Below are positions 18,466 through 26,152 of a DNA stretch of 34,499 bases, piece by piece. The position numbers were made by a program, and so were the translations under genes. The notes beneath the pieces are model-generated. The model was not told the DNA's origin and did no database searches. It was given only the letters and a program-made list of their open reading frames with translations. Position 1 is the first letter of the stretch. Each line of letters opens with the position of its first letter. The stretch is taken from positions 1 through 34,499 of the forward strand of contig JAKLIY010000037.1 of the NCBI GenBank assembly GCA_022709365.1, in the 5' to 3' direction. Origin of the DNA: Pseudomonadota bacterium (lineage in GTDB: Bacteria; Pseudomonadota; Gammaproteobacteria; Competibacterales; Competibacteraceae).

Positions 18466-19104
18466 CTAAGGTCGCCACGCCGCGAAATTGGCGAGCAGCC
18501 GCAAGCCGGCTTGCGCGCTCTTTTCCGGGTGGAATTGCACAGCGAATAGGTTATCCCGGGCGATGGCCGAGGCAAAATCGAAACCATACCGGGTGCAGCC
18601 CGCCACCAGCGCCTCATCAGCGGGTTGCAGGTAATAACTATGGACGAAATAGAAGCGACTATCCTGGGCGATGCCGGCCCACAGCGGATGGCTACGCACT
18701 TGATGCACTTGGTTCCAGCCCATGTGCGGCACCTTGAGCCGTTCGCCGCTGACCGGATCATGCAGTTCACTAAACCAGATCACCCGGCCCGGCAACACTT
18801 TCAGGCATTCAACGCCGCCGTTTTCTTCGCTGAAATCCAGCAGCGCCTGCGGCCCCAGACACAGGCCGAGGAACGGTTTGCTGCGGGCCGCATCCTGCAC
18901 CACCTCGATTAAATCCCAGCGGGCCAGTTCGCGCATACAGTCGCGGATGGAACCCTGACCAGGAAACACCACCCGGTCGGCGTGGAGAATGTCGTGGCAG
19001 TTCTGGGTGACGAACACCCGCGCTTGAGGAGCCACCTGTTCAAGCGCCTTGGCGACCGAGCGCAAGTTGCCCATGCCGTAGTCAATAATCGCAATGCTGG
19101 CCAT
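18466..19104 (-). CDS. hisH: Imidazole glycerol phosphate synthase subunit HisH (glutaminase)
   Basis: A 212-residue class I glutamine amidotransferase that supplies ammonia to HisF. The sequence gives IIDYGMGNLRSVAKAL at the start, VVFPGQGSIRDCM with the oxyanion-hole region, the nucleophile Cys82 in GLCLGPQ, and His192/Glu194 in VQFHPEKS. It lies 35 bases after hisB and 82 before hisA. Catalytic residues are all present. Confidence 0.95.
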   Translation of the reverse strand: MASIAIIDYGMGNLRSVAKALEQVAPQARVFVTQNCHDILHADRVVFPGQGSIRDCMRELARWDLIEVVQDAARSKPFLGLCLGPQALLDFSEENGGVECLKVLPGRVIWFSELHDPVSGERLKVPHMGWNQVHQVRSHPLWAGIAQDSRFYFVHSYYLQPADEALVAGCTRYGFDFASAIARDNLFAVQFHPEKSAQAGLRLLANFAAWRP

Positions 19105-19139
19105 ACGGAGGACTCGTGAGAGTGCAGGAGGTCGGGGAG

Positions 19140-19730
19140 CTAGAGACTGCCCTTGGTCGAAGGGATGCCACTGGTGCGCGGATCGGGTTCAATCGCCCTG
19201 CGCAGGGCGCGGCCAAAGGCCTTGAACACGGTCTCGGCGATGTGGTGGGCGTTGCGGCCACGCAGATTGTCGATGTGCAGGGTGAGCAGGGCATGGTTGA
19301 CGAAGCCCTGAAAGAACTCGCGGAATAGGTCCACATCGAACTCGCCGATCCGGGCGCGGGGAAACTCAACCGCGTATTCCAGACCGGGTCGGCCCGAACA
19401 GTCCAGCACCACGCGGGACAGCGCCTCGTCGAGCGGGACGTAAGCGTGGCCGTAACGGCGGATGCCGCGCTTGTCGCCGAGCGCCTGGCCGACCGCCTGG
19501 CCGAGCGTGATGCCGACGTCCTCGACTGTATGATGAGCGTCGATGTGCAGATCGCCCTGCGCGGCAATGTCGAGATCGATCAGACCATGGCGGGCGATCT
19601 GATCGAGCATGTGATCGAAAAACGGCAGCCCGGTGGCGAGTTGGGCGTGGCCGGAACCGTCGAGATTGACCCGAATCTGAATTCGGGTTTCCAAGGTGTC
19701 GCGCTTGACCGTCGCGATGCGTGCCAACAT
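19140..19730 (-). CDS. hisB: Imidazoleglycerol-phosphate dehydratase (monofunctional HisB)
   Basis: A 196-residue manganese enzyme that dehydrates imidazole glycerol phosphate. Metal-binding repeats are [10 protein letters not shown] near residue 65 and [17 protein letters not shown] near 165, with [14 protein letters not shown] near 36. The phosphatase domain of the bifunctional E. coli HisB is absent, as is common outside the enterobacteria. ATG 19730 is the first gene of the operon on the minus strand. The C-terminal segment ends [10 protein letters not shown], as usual for the family. Confidence 0.95.
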   Translation of the reverse strand: MLARIATVKRDTLETRIQIRVNLDGSGHAQLATGLPFFDHMLDQIARHGLIDLDIAAQGDLHIDAHHTVEDVGITLGQAVGQALGDKRGIRRYGHAYVPLDEALSRVVLDCSGRPGLEYAVEFPRARIGEFDVDLFREFFQGFVNHALLTLHIDNLRGRNAHHIAETVFKAFGRALRRAIEPDPRTSGIPSTKGSL

Positions 19731-20039
19731 GAAAATTTCACGTTCAGGAATGGGGAGAAGATTAAAGAAGGATTATAGAGGATTGAGTTGAATAAGCGAA
19801 TTTGATTCCGGTCACGAAGTACCGGAACCCGTCACGGGATGATTGAGGTCTGTGGCGACCACCCGCCGGTTGGTGCCCCTGACGATCATCAAATGGCGCA
19901 GATCGCCATACATTCAGTCACGAGGGAAGCCCGTGCTTGCGTTATGATGATCGTTGCTGGCTCCGAAAAGGGAAGCCTGCGCAGTTTTTCTGCAATCATC
20001 GTCGGTGTTTTTCGCAGTGACACTGGGTATTCATAAATC
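19731..20039. other. Intergenic region between divergent hisB and HDOD-GGDEF genes
   Basis: This 309-base stretch has stop codons in all reading frames and no convincing gene. It holds the likely his promoter (next entry) and two overlapping short inverted repeats: CCGGT (19808-19812) with ACCGG (19820-19825 region), and CCCGT with ACGGG around 19828-19838. I looked for a histidine-rich leader peptide on the minus strand and saw none, so attenuation of the E. coli his type is not supported. A TATGAT at 19943-19948 could serve the plus-strand gene but has no good -35 partner. Confidence 0.6.
19772..19800 (-). promoter_or_regulatory. Probable promoter of the his-tat operon
   Basis: On the minus strand a perfect TATAAT (19777-19772) lies 41 bases before the hisB ATG, with TTCGCT (19800-19795) 17 bases further upstream as a weak -35. 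The whole segment is AT-rich. Only the -10 box is strong evidence. Confidence 0.5.
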
Positions 20040-21656
20040 ATGCGCGATGAACTGGAGCAACGTCTGCGCTTCTGCGGCAACCTGCCAAGCTTGCCAGCGG
20101 TGGCTCTGAAAATGGTCGAACTGGCCAATAACCCGGAAGCAGATTTGAACGATGTAGCCCGGGTGATTTCGATGGATCCGGCCTTGGTGACCAGGTTGTT
20201 CCGAGCCGCTAATTCACCCCTGTACGGTAGTATGCGCCGCAAAGTGACCAACCTGCGGCAGGTACTGAGTCTGCTGGGTCTACAGGGGACTTTGGAGCTG
20301 GCGCTCGGGTTCTCTCTGGTGACGACCGGGGGCGACACTGAAGCCATTCCCCTCAATACCGAACATTTCTGGCGCCGCTCGCTGCTGGCGGCGACGGCCT
20401 GCCGCATCCTGGGCGAGCGGCTGTCGATGAAGAATCTGGAAGAGCTGTTCCTGGCCGGACTGCTGCACGGGGTCGGCATCCTGGCCTTATCGATCACGAT
20501 GCCGGAACTGTATGGCGCGTTGTTGCAAGAAGCCGCCGAACACCCGGCGGAGGGTGGAGAAGCGGTTTTGAATTGCGGGCGGCTGGCTGAACTGGAGCGG
20601 GAACGGCTGGGCGATGATCATGCCGCAGTGGGAGCCTGGTTGATGCGATATTGGCGGCTGCCGAACTACCTGTGCCAGGCAACCGCCGGCAGCCTGGATC
20701 CGGACAGTGTGGAGACCTCCGAAGCGTACCGGGCGCTGGCCCAGTGTGTGGCGCTGGCGGTGCGCATCGCGGATATCTGGGTCCGACCGAATTACTGGCA
20801 AAATTCCCAGGAGGTGGCTGATCTGGCTCAACGCTGGTTCGGGCTGGAAGCTGATCACTATGTGGAAATTTTGGAAGCGGTCGGTGCGAAATTTCCCGAA
20901 ATCGCCGCGCTATTTCAGATCAGGTCGCTGGACGCCATCGAAATTGCCGGGATTATCGATCAAGCCCGGGAGGTGCTGGATATCCGCGCCGTCCAGCGCT
21001 GGCCTGAACGGGCCAGTGGGAGCGCCCTGCCGGGTGAACGGGAATCGCCGGCGGCGTTGCCGAATCAGCTTTTCTCGACAGTGGCTGCGGTCAGCGCCCG
21101 CACCGGACGTTCCCAGCGCGACTCGATGAGCGAACCAACGACGGGTTACGTATTTGACGCCTTGACGGGATTATTCAGCCGCCAACTCCTGAACAAACGG
21201 CTGCAGCGGGAATTGATCGCCGCTCGGGAGCAGAACTGGCCGTTAAGCGTAGTGCTGCTGGACCTGGATGGCTTCCGGCAAATCAACGAGGTCTGTGGGC
21301 ACGGCGTCGGTGATCAGGTGCTGATTGCGCTGGGACGGTTGCTGGACGGCAATATCCGCCGCCAGGATCTGGTAGCCCGTTACGGCGATGATGAATTCGC
21401 TCTGCTGTTGCCCGCCTGTGGGAAAGACGCCTCCCGTCGCTTGGTCGAGCGGTTATTGGCGCTGATTCGTGGCTGGGAACCGGCCTTGCCGGGAGGGCGA
21501 AGTTTGCGGGTGACTGTGTCAGCCGGGCTGGCGATCTATCCCGATATTGAGCTGGCCGATAGCGATTCCGGCGAGCGGTTGCTGGCTGCTGCCGAGCAGG
21601 CCCTGCAACTGGCGAGGGACGCTGGCGGCGATCAGATCATCATTTATAAGGCTTGA
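20040..21656 (+). CDS. HDOD domain protein with C-terminal degenerate GGDEF domain
   Basis: A 538-residue cytoplasmic protein. Residues 10-205 form an HDOD domain (LPSLPAVALKMVELANNPEADLNDVARVI; the HD pair is replaced by HG in LLHGVGIL, typical of HDOD). Residues 370-535 form a GGDEF domain (FDALTGLFSRQLLNKRL, VVLLDLDGFRQINEVCGHGVGDQVL). Its active-site signature is GDDEF (449-453) instead of GGDEF; the c-di-GMP inhibitory site RRQD (440-443) is intact. This suggests weak or no cyclase activity and a possible role as a c-di-GMP sensor (inference). It is divergent from hisB and convergent with rarD. No clear ribosome site precedes ATG 20040. Confidence 0.88.
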   Translation: MRDELEQRLRFCGNLPSLPAVALKMVELANNPEADLNDVARVISMDPALVTRLFRAANSPLYGSMRRKVTNLRQVLSLLGLQGTLELALGFSLVTTGGDTEAIPLNTEHFWRRSLLAATACRILGERLSMKNLEELFLAGLLHGVGILALSITMPELYGALLQEAAEHPAEGGEAVLNCGRLAELERERLGDDHAAVGAWLMRYWRLPNYLCQATAGSLDPDSVETSEAYRALAQCVALAVRIADIWVRPNYWQNSQEVADLAQRWFGLEADHYVEILEAVGAKFPEIAALFQIRSLDAIEIAGIIDQAREVLDIRAVQRWPERASGSALPGERESPAALPNQLFSTVAAVSARTGRSQRDSMSEPTTGYVFDALTGLFSRQLLNKRLQRELIAAREQNWPLSVVLLDLDGFRQINEVCGHGVGDQVLIALGRLLDGNIRRQDLVARYGDDEFALLLPACGKDASRRLVERLLALIRGWEPALPGGRSLRVTVSAGLAIYPDIELADSDSGERLLAAAEQALQLARDAGGDQIIIYKA

Positions 21657-21684
21657 TCGATAGGAAGATGCAGACCGGCGAAGT

Positions 21685-22617
21685 TCAGTTTCCTCCTTTA
21701 AAAAAGGGGGATTTGCGGAGGGCGCGATGGCCAAACCAGGCATCCAGGCTGTACAGCGCCAGTGCCAGCCAGATGCAGCCGAACGCGGCCAGATGAATGA
21801 CGGTAAACGGCTCCCGATACACAGCGACCGCCAGCAGGAATTGCAGGGTCGGGGTCAGATACTGGATCAGACCCACCGTGGACAGGCGCAGGCGCTGAGT
21901 CGCCTGGAGAAACATCAGCAAGGGAAATACGGTGACCGGACCAGCGGCCAGCAGCAGCGCATCCGTCGCGCCATTGATGGCCCCGAGCGCGCCGCCGCCC
22001 TGCACGACCAGAAACAGCAGGGCGACCGGCGCAATCAGCACCGTTTCCACGCATAAACCCAGCGTTGGAGGATGGCCAGCTTTCTTGCGAAGCAGGCCAT
22101 AGCTGCCGAAACTGAGCGCCAGGGTCAGGGAAATCCAGGGAAATACGCCGTGGCCGATGACCAGCACCAGGACGCCGATTGCCGCGATCAGCACGGCCAG
22201 TAACTGGCGCGGATTCAGCCGCTCGCTGAGGAACAAGACACCCAGCAGCACGTTGACCAGGGGATTGATGTAATAGCCGAGGCTGGCTTCCAGAATCCGG
22301 CCCTGTTGCACCGCCCAGATGTACAACAGCCAGTTGCCGGAAATCAGCAGTGCCGTGAGCAGATAGAAGCCGAGACGGCGGCGGTTACGGAATTCCGCCC
22401 GCAGGGCTGACCATTGTTGCTGCGCCAGAATCATGATCAGCAGCACCACCGCCGATCCCACGATGCGATGAGCCAGCACTTCCAGGGCGGGAACATGCGC
22501 GAGCAATTTAAAATAGATGGGAAACAGTCCCCAGAAGCTGAAACAGCCCAGTGCGCTCAACAGACCGATCAGCGCACCATCCGGCGCTGGTCGCGACGGG
22601 GGTTGGGTGAAACTCAT
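21685..22617 (-). CDS. rarD: RarD-type EamA-family transporter
   Basis: A 310-residue inner-membrane protein with about ten transmembrane helices of the drug/metabolite transporter superfamily. RarD hallmarks are FWGLFPIYFKLLAHVPALEVLAHRI near the N-terminus, ILEASLGYYINPLVNVLLG in the middle, and QRLRLSTVGLIQYLTPTLQFLLAV near the C-terminus. E. coli RarD is linked to chloramphenicol resistance but its substrate is not firmly known. The C-terminal residues RKSPFFKGGN are encoded by a palindromic repeat and are probably an accidental extension. Confidence 0.9.
   Translation of the reverse strand: MSFTQPPSRPAPDGALIGLLSALGCFSFWGLFPIYFKLLAHVPALEVLAHRIVGSAVVLLIMILAQQQWSALRAEFRNRRRLGFYLLTALLISGNWLLYIWAVQQGRILEASLGYYINPLVNVLLGVLFLSERLNPRQLLAVLIAAIGVLVLVIGHGVFPWISLTLALSFGSYGLLRKKAGHPPTLGLCVETVLIAPVALLFLVVQGGGALGAINGATDALLLAAGPVTVFPLLMFLQATQRLRLSTVGLIQYLTPTLQFLLAVAVYREPFTVIHLAAFGCIWLALALYSLDAWFGHRALRKSPFFKGGN
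21691..21711. repeat. Palindromic repeat of the CCCCCTTTTTTAAAGGGGG type
   Basis: TCCTCCTTT (21691-21699) pairs with AAAGGGGGA (21703-21711) with one T-G wobble and a three-A loop. The sequence resembles a short palindrome widely scattered in bacterial genomes. It lies between the convergent HDOD and rarD genes and provides the last codons of rarD. It could also act as a weak terminator. Only one copy is seen in the window. Confidence 0.5.
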
Positions 22618-22625
22618 AGTGAGGG

Positions 22626-22655
22626 TTCGCTGTGCGTGTGGAAACCGGATATGAT
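22626..22655 (+). promoter_or_regulatory. Possible promoter of the DUF2845 gene
   Basis: TTCGCT (22626-22631) and TATGAT (22650-22655) are separated by 18 bases, in the 93-base gap between the divergent rarD and DUF2845 genes, about 55 bases before the start codon at 22711. The -35 match is weak, so this rests mainly on the -10 box and position. Confidence 0.3.
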
Positions 22656-22710
22656 AACCATAACGAGCCGGATTAAACTGCTTGCAAAACTCAAGATGAA
22701 GGAGTGTTTC

Positions 22711-23088
22711 ATGCGCGAGTTTGGAAAGGGGGCGCTCATGGCAGCGTTGACCCTGTTAGGCATGGCGACGGCGAATGCCGATAGTATGCGCTGTGGCCGC
22801 TATCTGGTGAACATCGGCGATTCCCAGTCGCGGGTGCTGGATCTGTGCGGTGAGCCGCAACGCGCCTGGCAGGACGGCTTCATCGAGGAAACGCTGCGAC
22901 GCAGTGATGGTTATTACCCGCCTTCAGCCGCGCCCAATTTATATCCAGGCCCGGTTTATGAAAAGGAAATTCGCCGGGTGATTCCGGTATTTAAGTGGGA
23001 ATACAACCTGGGGCGCGGAACCTTCCTGAAAACTCTGGTGTTTCACAGCGATACTCTGGTGGGGATCATCGACGGGCCGCGTCAGTAA
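22711..23088 (+). CDS. Small exported DUF2845-type protein
   Basis: A 125-residue protein with a signal peptide (MREFGKGALMAALTLLGMATANA) followed by MRCGRYLVNIGDSQSRVLDLCGEPQ, the recognisable DUF2845 core with two cysteines that could form a disulfide, and a C-terminal VFKWEYNLGRGTFLKTLVFH strand pair. The frame is open 297 bases upstream, but the ATG at 22711 with AAGGAG at 22699-22704 is clearly the start, since everything upstream lies inside rarD on the other strand. Function unknown; periplasmic location inferred. Confidence 0.85.
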   Translation: MREFGKGALMAALTLLGMATANADSMRCGRYLVNIGDSQSRVLDLCGEPQRAWQDGFIEETLRRSDGYYPPSAAPNLYPGPVYEKEIRRVIPVFKWEYNLGRGTFLKTLVFHSDTLVGIIDGPRQ

Positions 23089-23103
23089 CATCTGCGTCCG
23101 GCG

Positions 23104-24279
23104 CTACAACGATTCCAGCACGGTCAGCACCTGACGCGGTTCCAGCTTGCCTTTGAAAAACACCACCGGACCCGGAACATCGCGGAAATCCTCGGCGCCA
23201 GCGTTCAGCCGCTGCGAGACGGCGACAATGAGATTCGGCATGGCGGCGCGGCGCAACTTGTCCAGCTTGCGGCGCAGATAGTCGGGATGCCAGAAACCCA
23301 TGATTTCGAGATGAACGATGCGGCCATCTGTATGGCGCAGGGCGAAGTCCGGTACAAACACCGTGCCTTTCAAATCGACGATTTCCACCTCCCGCTCCAG
23401 TGTCCACGGTGTTCCCAGTTTCTCCCAGCGTCGGGCGAAATTCTCCTCTAACAGGCTGTCGTAGGCGGGCGGCGCGGCGGTCAGCGGTTTGAGCGGCGAC
23501 TGCGAATCCAGTTGATAACGCACCTCCTGGTCGTCCCGTTGCAAGACGGCCTCCATTTCCCAGCGGCTGACCCGCAGCAGAGCCGGCAGGAACATCGCCA
23601 TTTGCAGGCCATATTTGCGGGTTTGCTTGAACAGGCTGGCGGGACCATCCACGTAAATTTGATAACCATCGTCCAGGTTGCCCTCGACGGCGTACATCAG
23701 TCCGTGGAACTTGAGATGCTGGAACAGGCGGCGGTATTCACCGGGGTTGTTGCGATGAGCGATGAGGCGCAGATAGAGCGCTGGGTAGAGCAGACCCTGC
23801 GCCTGGGCGAGATTGTAACGGTCGATCAGGCGTTCCGGGGTGAAGTCCGGCAATACCGTCAACAAATGTTTTTCAGGCAGATCGGCATAGAGCGCCTCGC
23901 GCAGGGTTTCTGCTTCCAATTGATAACGTGGCGCGACCGATTCAAGAATCTCTTGGGCCTGGGGTTCGCCGTAACTGCTGCGTTCCGCCGCCAGAGTGAA
24001 GACTTCCCGCCGCAGCGCTTCCGGTTGCAATTCGCCAGTGGCCAGGGCGAATTCAGCGGTGTTCAGCGCCAGATGGGCGAAACCGCGCACGATGCGATAA
24101 TCGGGCGAGTCGCCTTCGAGCGCCCGCAGCGCTGCTTGTAACTCACCACGCGGGCGGTGCTGATGGTCGCGGATGAGGTCCAGAACCTGTCCGGCCCAGA
24201 TCTGTTGATCGGCGCGCAGGAAGCGCGGGTAAACTTGAGCGCCGCGCTTGTAGGAGAAGAGCAATTCGGAGGGCAGCAT
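23104..24279 (-). CDS. DUF790 / Bax1-like nuclease
   Basis: A 391-residue protein of the DUF790 family, which includes archaeal Bax1, a nuclease partner of the XPB helicase in DNA repair. The C-terminal third has a PD-(D/E)xK-like core: FVPDFALRH, then VHLEIMGFWHPDYLRRKLDKLR, with PNLIVAVS as the following strand. The N-terminal half matches PSELLFSYKRGAQVYPRFL and the helical DUF790 region. No XPB helicase gene is next to it in the window. ATG 24279 has no obvious ribosome site. It ends 15 bases from the convergent DUF2845 gene. Confidence 0.82.
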   Translation of the reverse strand: MLPSELLFSYKRGAQVYPRFLRADQQIWAGQVLDLIRDHQHRPRGELQAALRALEGDSPDYRIVRGFAHLALNTAEFALATGELQPEALRREVFTLAAERSSYGEPQAQEILESVAPRYQLEAETLREALYADLPEKHLLTVLPDFTPERLIDRYNLAQAQGLLYPALYLRLIAHRNNPGEYRRLFQHLKFHGLMYAVEGNLDDGYQIYVDGPASLFKQTRKYGLQMAMFLPALLRVSRWEMEAVLQRDDQEVRYQLDSQSPLKPLTAAPPAYDSLLEENFARRWEKLGTPWTLEREVEIVDLKGTVFVPDFALRHTDGRIVHLEIMGFWHPDYLRRKLDKLRRAAMPNLIVAVSQRLNAGAEDFRDVPGPVVFFKGKLEPRQVLTVLESL

Positions 24280-24364
24280 TGGGGAAAATAGAGACTGGCG
24301 TCAATTTTTTGGCGGGCGACTCATTAATTTAAACCATTGTTTTTCATAACCACCCGAAAGGAGG

Positions 24365-24398
24365 AAAAATGAGGCGGCCCGCAGGCCGCCTCATTTTT
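24365..24398. terminator. Bidirectional Rho-independent terminator after pntB
   Basis: A perfect 15-bp stem, AAAAATGAGGCGGCC (24365-24379) with its complement (24384-24398) around a CGCA loop, is flanked by T-runs on both strands. It lies 18 bases beyond the pntB stop and ends transcription of the pnt operon before the DUF790 gene. The A/T ends of the stem make it symmetrical, but only pnt transcription approaches it strongly. Confidence 0.93.
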
Positions 24399-24415
24399 AC
24401 CTCACGAAACGGCGT

Positions 24416-25825
24416 TTAGCCGAGATCCTTAATCCCCTGGATCATCCCTGCCGCAACTTTCTGCGCGTCGCCGTAGACCATCCGGGTGTTATCGGCGAAG
24501 AACAGCGCATTCTCGATGCCGGCGAAGCCCACACCCTTGCCGCGCTTGATCACCTGCACGTTCTTGGCGTGATCCACGTTCAGGATCGGCATCCCGTAGA
24601 TCGGGCTAGCCTTGTCGGTGCGCGCCGCCGGATTCACCACATCGTTGGCGCCGATCACCAGCGCCACGTCCGCGGTGAGGAACTCTTCGTTAATCTCTTC
24701 CATGTCGAAGATCAGATCGTAAGGAACGCCCGCTTCCGCCAGCAGCACGTTCATGTGGCCGGGCATCCGCCCTGCGACCGGGTGAATGGCAAACTTGACG
24801 ACGACATCGCGCTCGATCAGCAGCTTGCACATTTCCCAGATTTTGTGCTGCGCCTGGGCCACCGCCATGCCATAACCGGGAACGATAATGACCTTGCTCG
24901 CATACGCCATCTGAATCGCCGCATCCGGCGGCTCCATCGGCTTGAGGCTGCCCGTGACCGCCTGCGCCTCGCCACTGCCGAGCGCCGCCCAGTTACTGAA
25001 CAGCACATTCGACACCGAGCGGTTCATCGCCTTGGCCATCATCAGGGTCAACAGCGTGCCCGACGAGCCGACGATAATGCCGGCAATGATCATCGCCGAG
25101 TTGCCCAGCACAAAGCCTTCCAGCGCGACGGCCAGACCCGTGAAGGCGTTGAACAGCGAAATGACCACCGGCATATCCGCACCGCCGATGGGCAACGCCA
25201 TCATCGCGCCAAAAGCCAGCGCCAGCAGGAAGAACACCGAGATCAGTGCGCCACTGGCGCTGTGGCTGAGTGCGATCACCAAACCGAGCAATACCGCAGC
25301 GCCAAAGATGACCGCATTGGCTTTTTGTTGCCCTGTAAAGCGGAACTTGGCGTCATCCTTGAAAAACTTGAGTTCCTGCAACTTGCCAAAGGCCACCACC
25401 GAACCGGAAAAAGCCACAGCGCCGATCAGCGCCCCGGCCACCGCCATGATCAGGATGTGGGTCTGCGGCACTTTGTCGCCATGGTTCTTGAGCAGTTCCA
25501 CTGCCGCAATGGCCGCTGCCGCACCGCCGCCCATGCCGTTATAAATAGCGATCATCTGCGGCATGGCGGTCATCGGCACCTTTTTAGCGCCCCACCAGGC
25601 AATCGCGCCGCCAATAGCAATCGCGACCACCATCAGCACATAGTTGGTCGGAATGATGTTCGCGGTAATCTGCGGGTGAACGAAGCTGACCACTGTAGCC
25701 AGCACCATGCCATAGCCCGCCCAGACAATGCCGCTACGAGCGGTGGTCGGGTGCGACATCCGTTTCAGGCCGAGGATGAACAGCGCGGCCGTCAGGAAAT
25801 AGACCGTTTCAATCAGATAACCCAT
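24416..25825 (-). CDS. pntB: NAD(P) transhydrogenase subunit beta
   Basis: A 469-residue inner-membrane subunit with about nine transmembrane helices and a C-terminal cytoplasmic NADP(H)-binding domain III. The latter shows VPGYGMAVAQAQHKIWEM, FAIHPVAGRMPGHMNVLLAEA, DVALVIGANDVVNPAA and MPILNVDHAKNVQVIKRG, all hallmarks. With the alpha subunits it drives NADPH formation from NADH using the proton gradient. It begins three bases after the pntAB stop with AGGAG upstream. Length is normal. Confidence 0.96.
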   Translation of the reverse strand: MGYLIETVYFLTAALFILGLKRMSHPTTARSGIVWAGYGMVLATVVSFVHPQITANIIPTNYVLMVVAIAIGGAIAWWGAKKVPMTAMPQMIAIYNGMGGGAAAAIAAVELLKNHGDKVPQTHILIMAVAGALIGAVAFSGSVVAFGKLQELKFFKDDAKFRFTGQQKANAVIFGAAVLLGLVIALSHSASGALISVFFLLALAFGAMMALPIGGADMPVVISLFNAFTGLAVALEGFVLGNSAMIIAGIIVGSSGTLLTLMMAKAMNRSVSNVLFSNWAALGSGEAQAVTGSLKPMEPPDAAIQMAYASKVIIVPGYGMAVAQAQHKIWEMCKLLIERDVVVKFAIHPVAGRMPGHMNVLLAEAGVPYDLIFDMEEINEEFLTADVALVIGANDVVNPAARTDKASPIYGMPILNVDHAKNVQVIKRGKGVGFAGIENALFFADNTRMVYGDAQKVAAGMIQGIKDLG

Positions 25826-25828
25826 GAC

Positions 25829-26131
25829 TTACTTCTCCTGGCCTTTGCTGCTCTTGAACATTTCCAGCATCCGTTCGGTGACGAAGTAGCCGCCGACCGC
25901 GTTGCCAGCGCCCAGCAATACGCCCAGAAAGCCAATTGTCTGTTCCAGCGGAGTCACGGCCTGACCGAGCGCTACCATCGCGCCTACCAGCACGATGCCA
26001 TGGACGAAATTGGTGCCGGACATCAACGGGGTGTGCAGGATCACCGGCACCTTGCCGATGATTTCATAGCCCAGAATGCCGGCCAGCATCAGGATGTAAA
26101 TGGGGGAAAAAAATGCAACCACTGCTTCCAT
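25829..26131 (-). CDS. pntAB: NAD(P) transhydrogenase subunit alpha part 2 (membrane part)
   Basis: A 100-residue membrane protein with three predicted transmembrane helices (VAFFSPIYILMLAGILGYEII; FVHGIVLVGAMVALGQ; IGFLGVLLGAGNAVGGYF) and the signature HTPLMSGTNFVHGI. It corresponds to the C-terminal membrane part of E. coli PntA, separate here as in Rhodospirillum. It lies between pntAA and pntB, 21 bases after pntAA. Confidence 0.95.
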   Translation of the reverse strand: MEAVVAFFSPIYILMLAGILGYEIIGKVPVILHTPLMSGTNFVHGIVLVGAMVALGQAVTPLEQTIGFLGVLLGAGNAVGGYFVTERMLEMFKSSKGQEK

Positions 26132-26152
26132 CTTGCTTCTCCGATGGTAGGG

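Noticed and set aside
19731..19860. A possible his leader peptide and attenuator before hisB.
   Set aside because: No run of histidine codons follows a start codon on the minus strand, and the hairpins there have no T-run.
22414..22710. The long upstream extension of the DUF2845 frame.
   Set aside because: This part is antisense to rarD and lacks a signal; the ATG at 22711 has an ideal ribosome site and opens a signal peptide.
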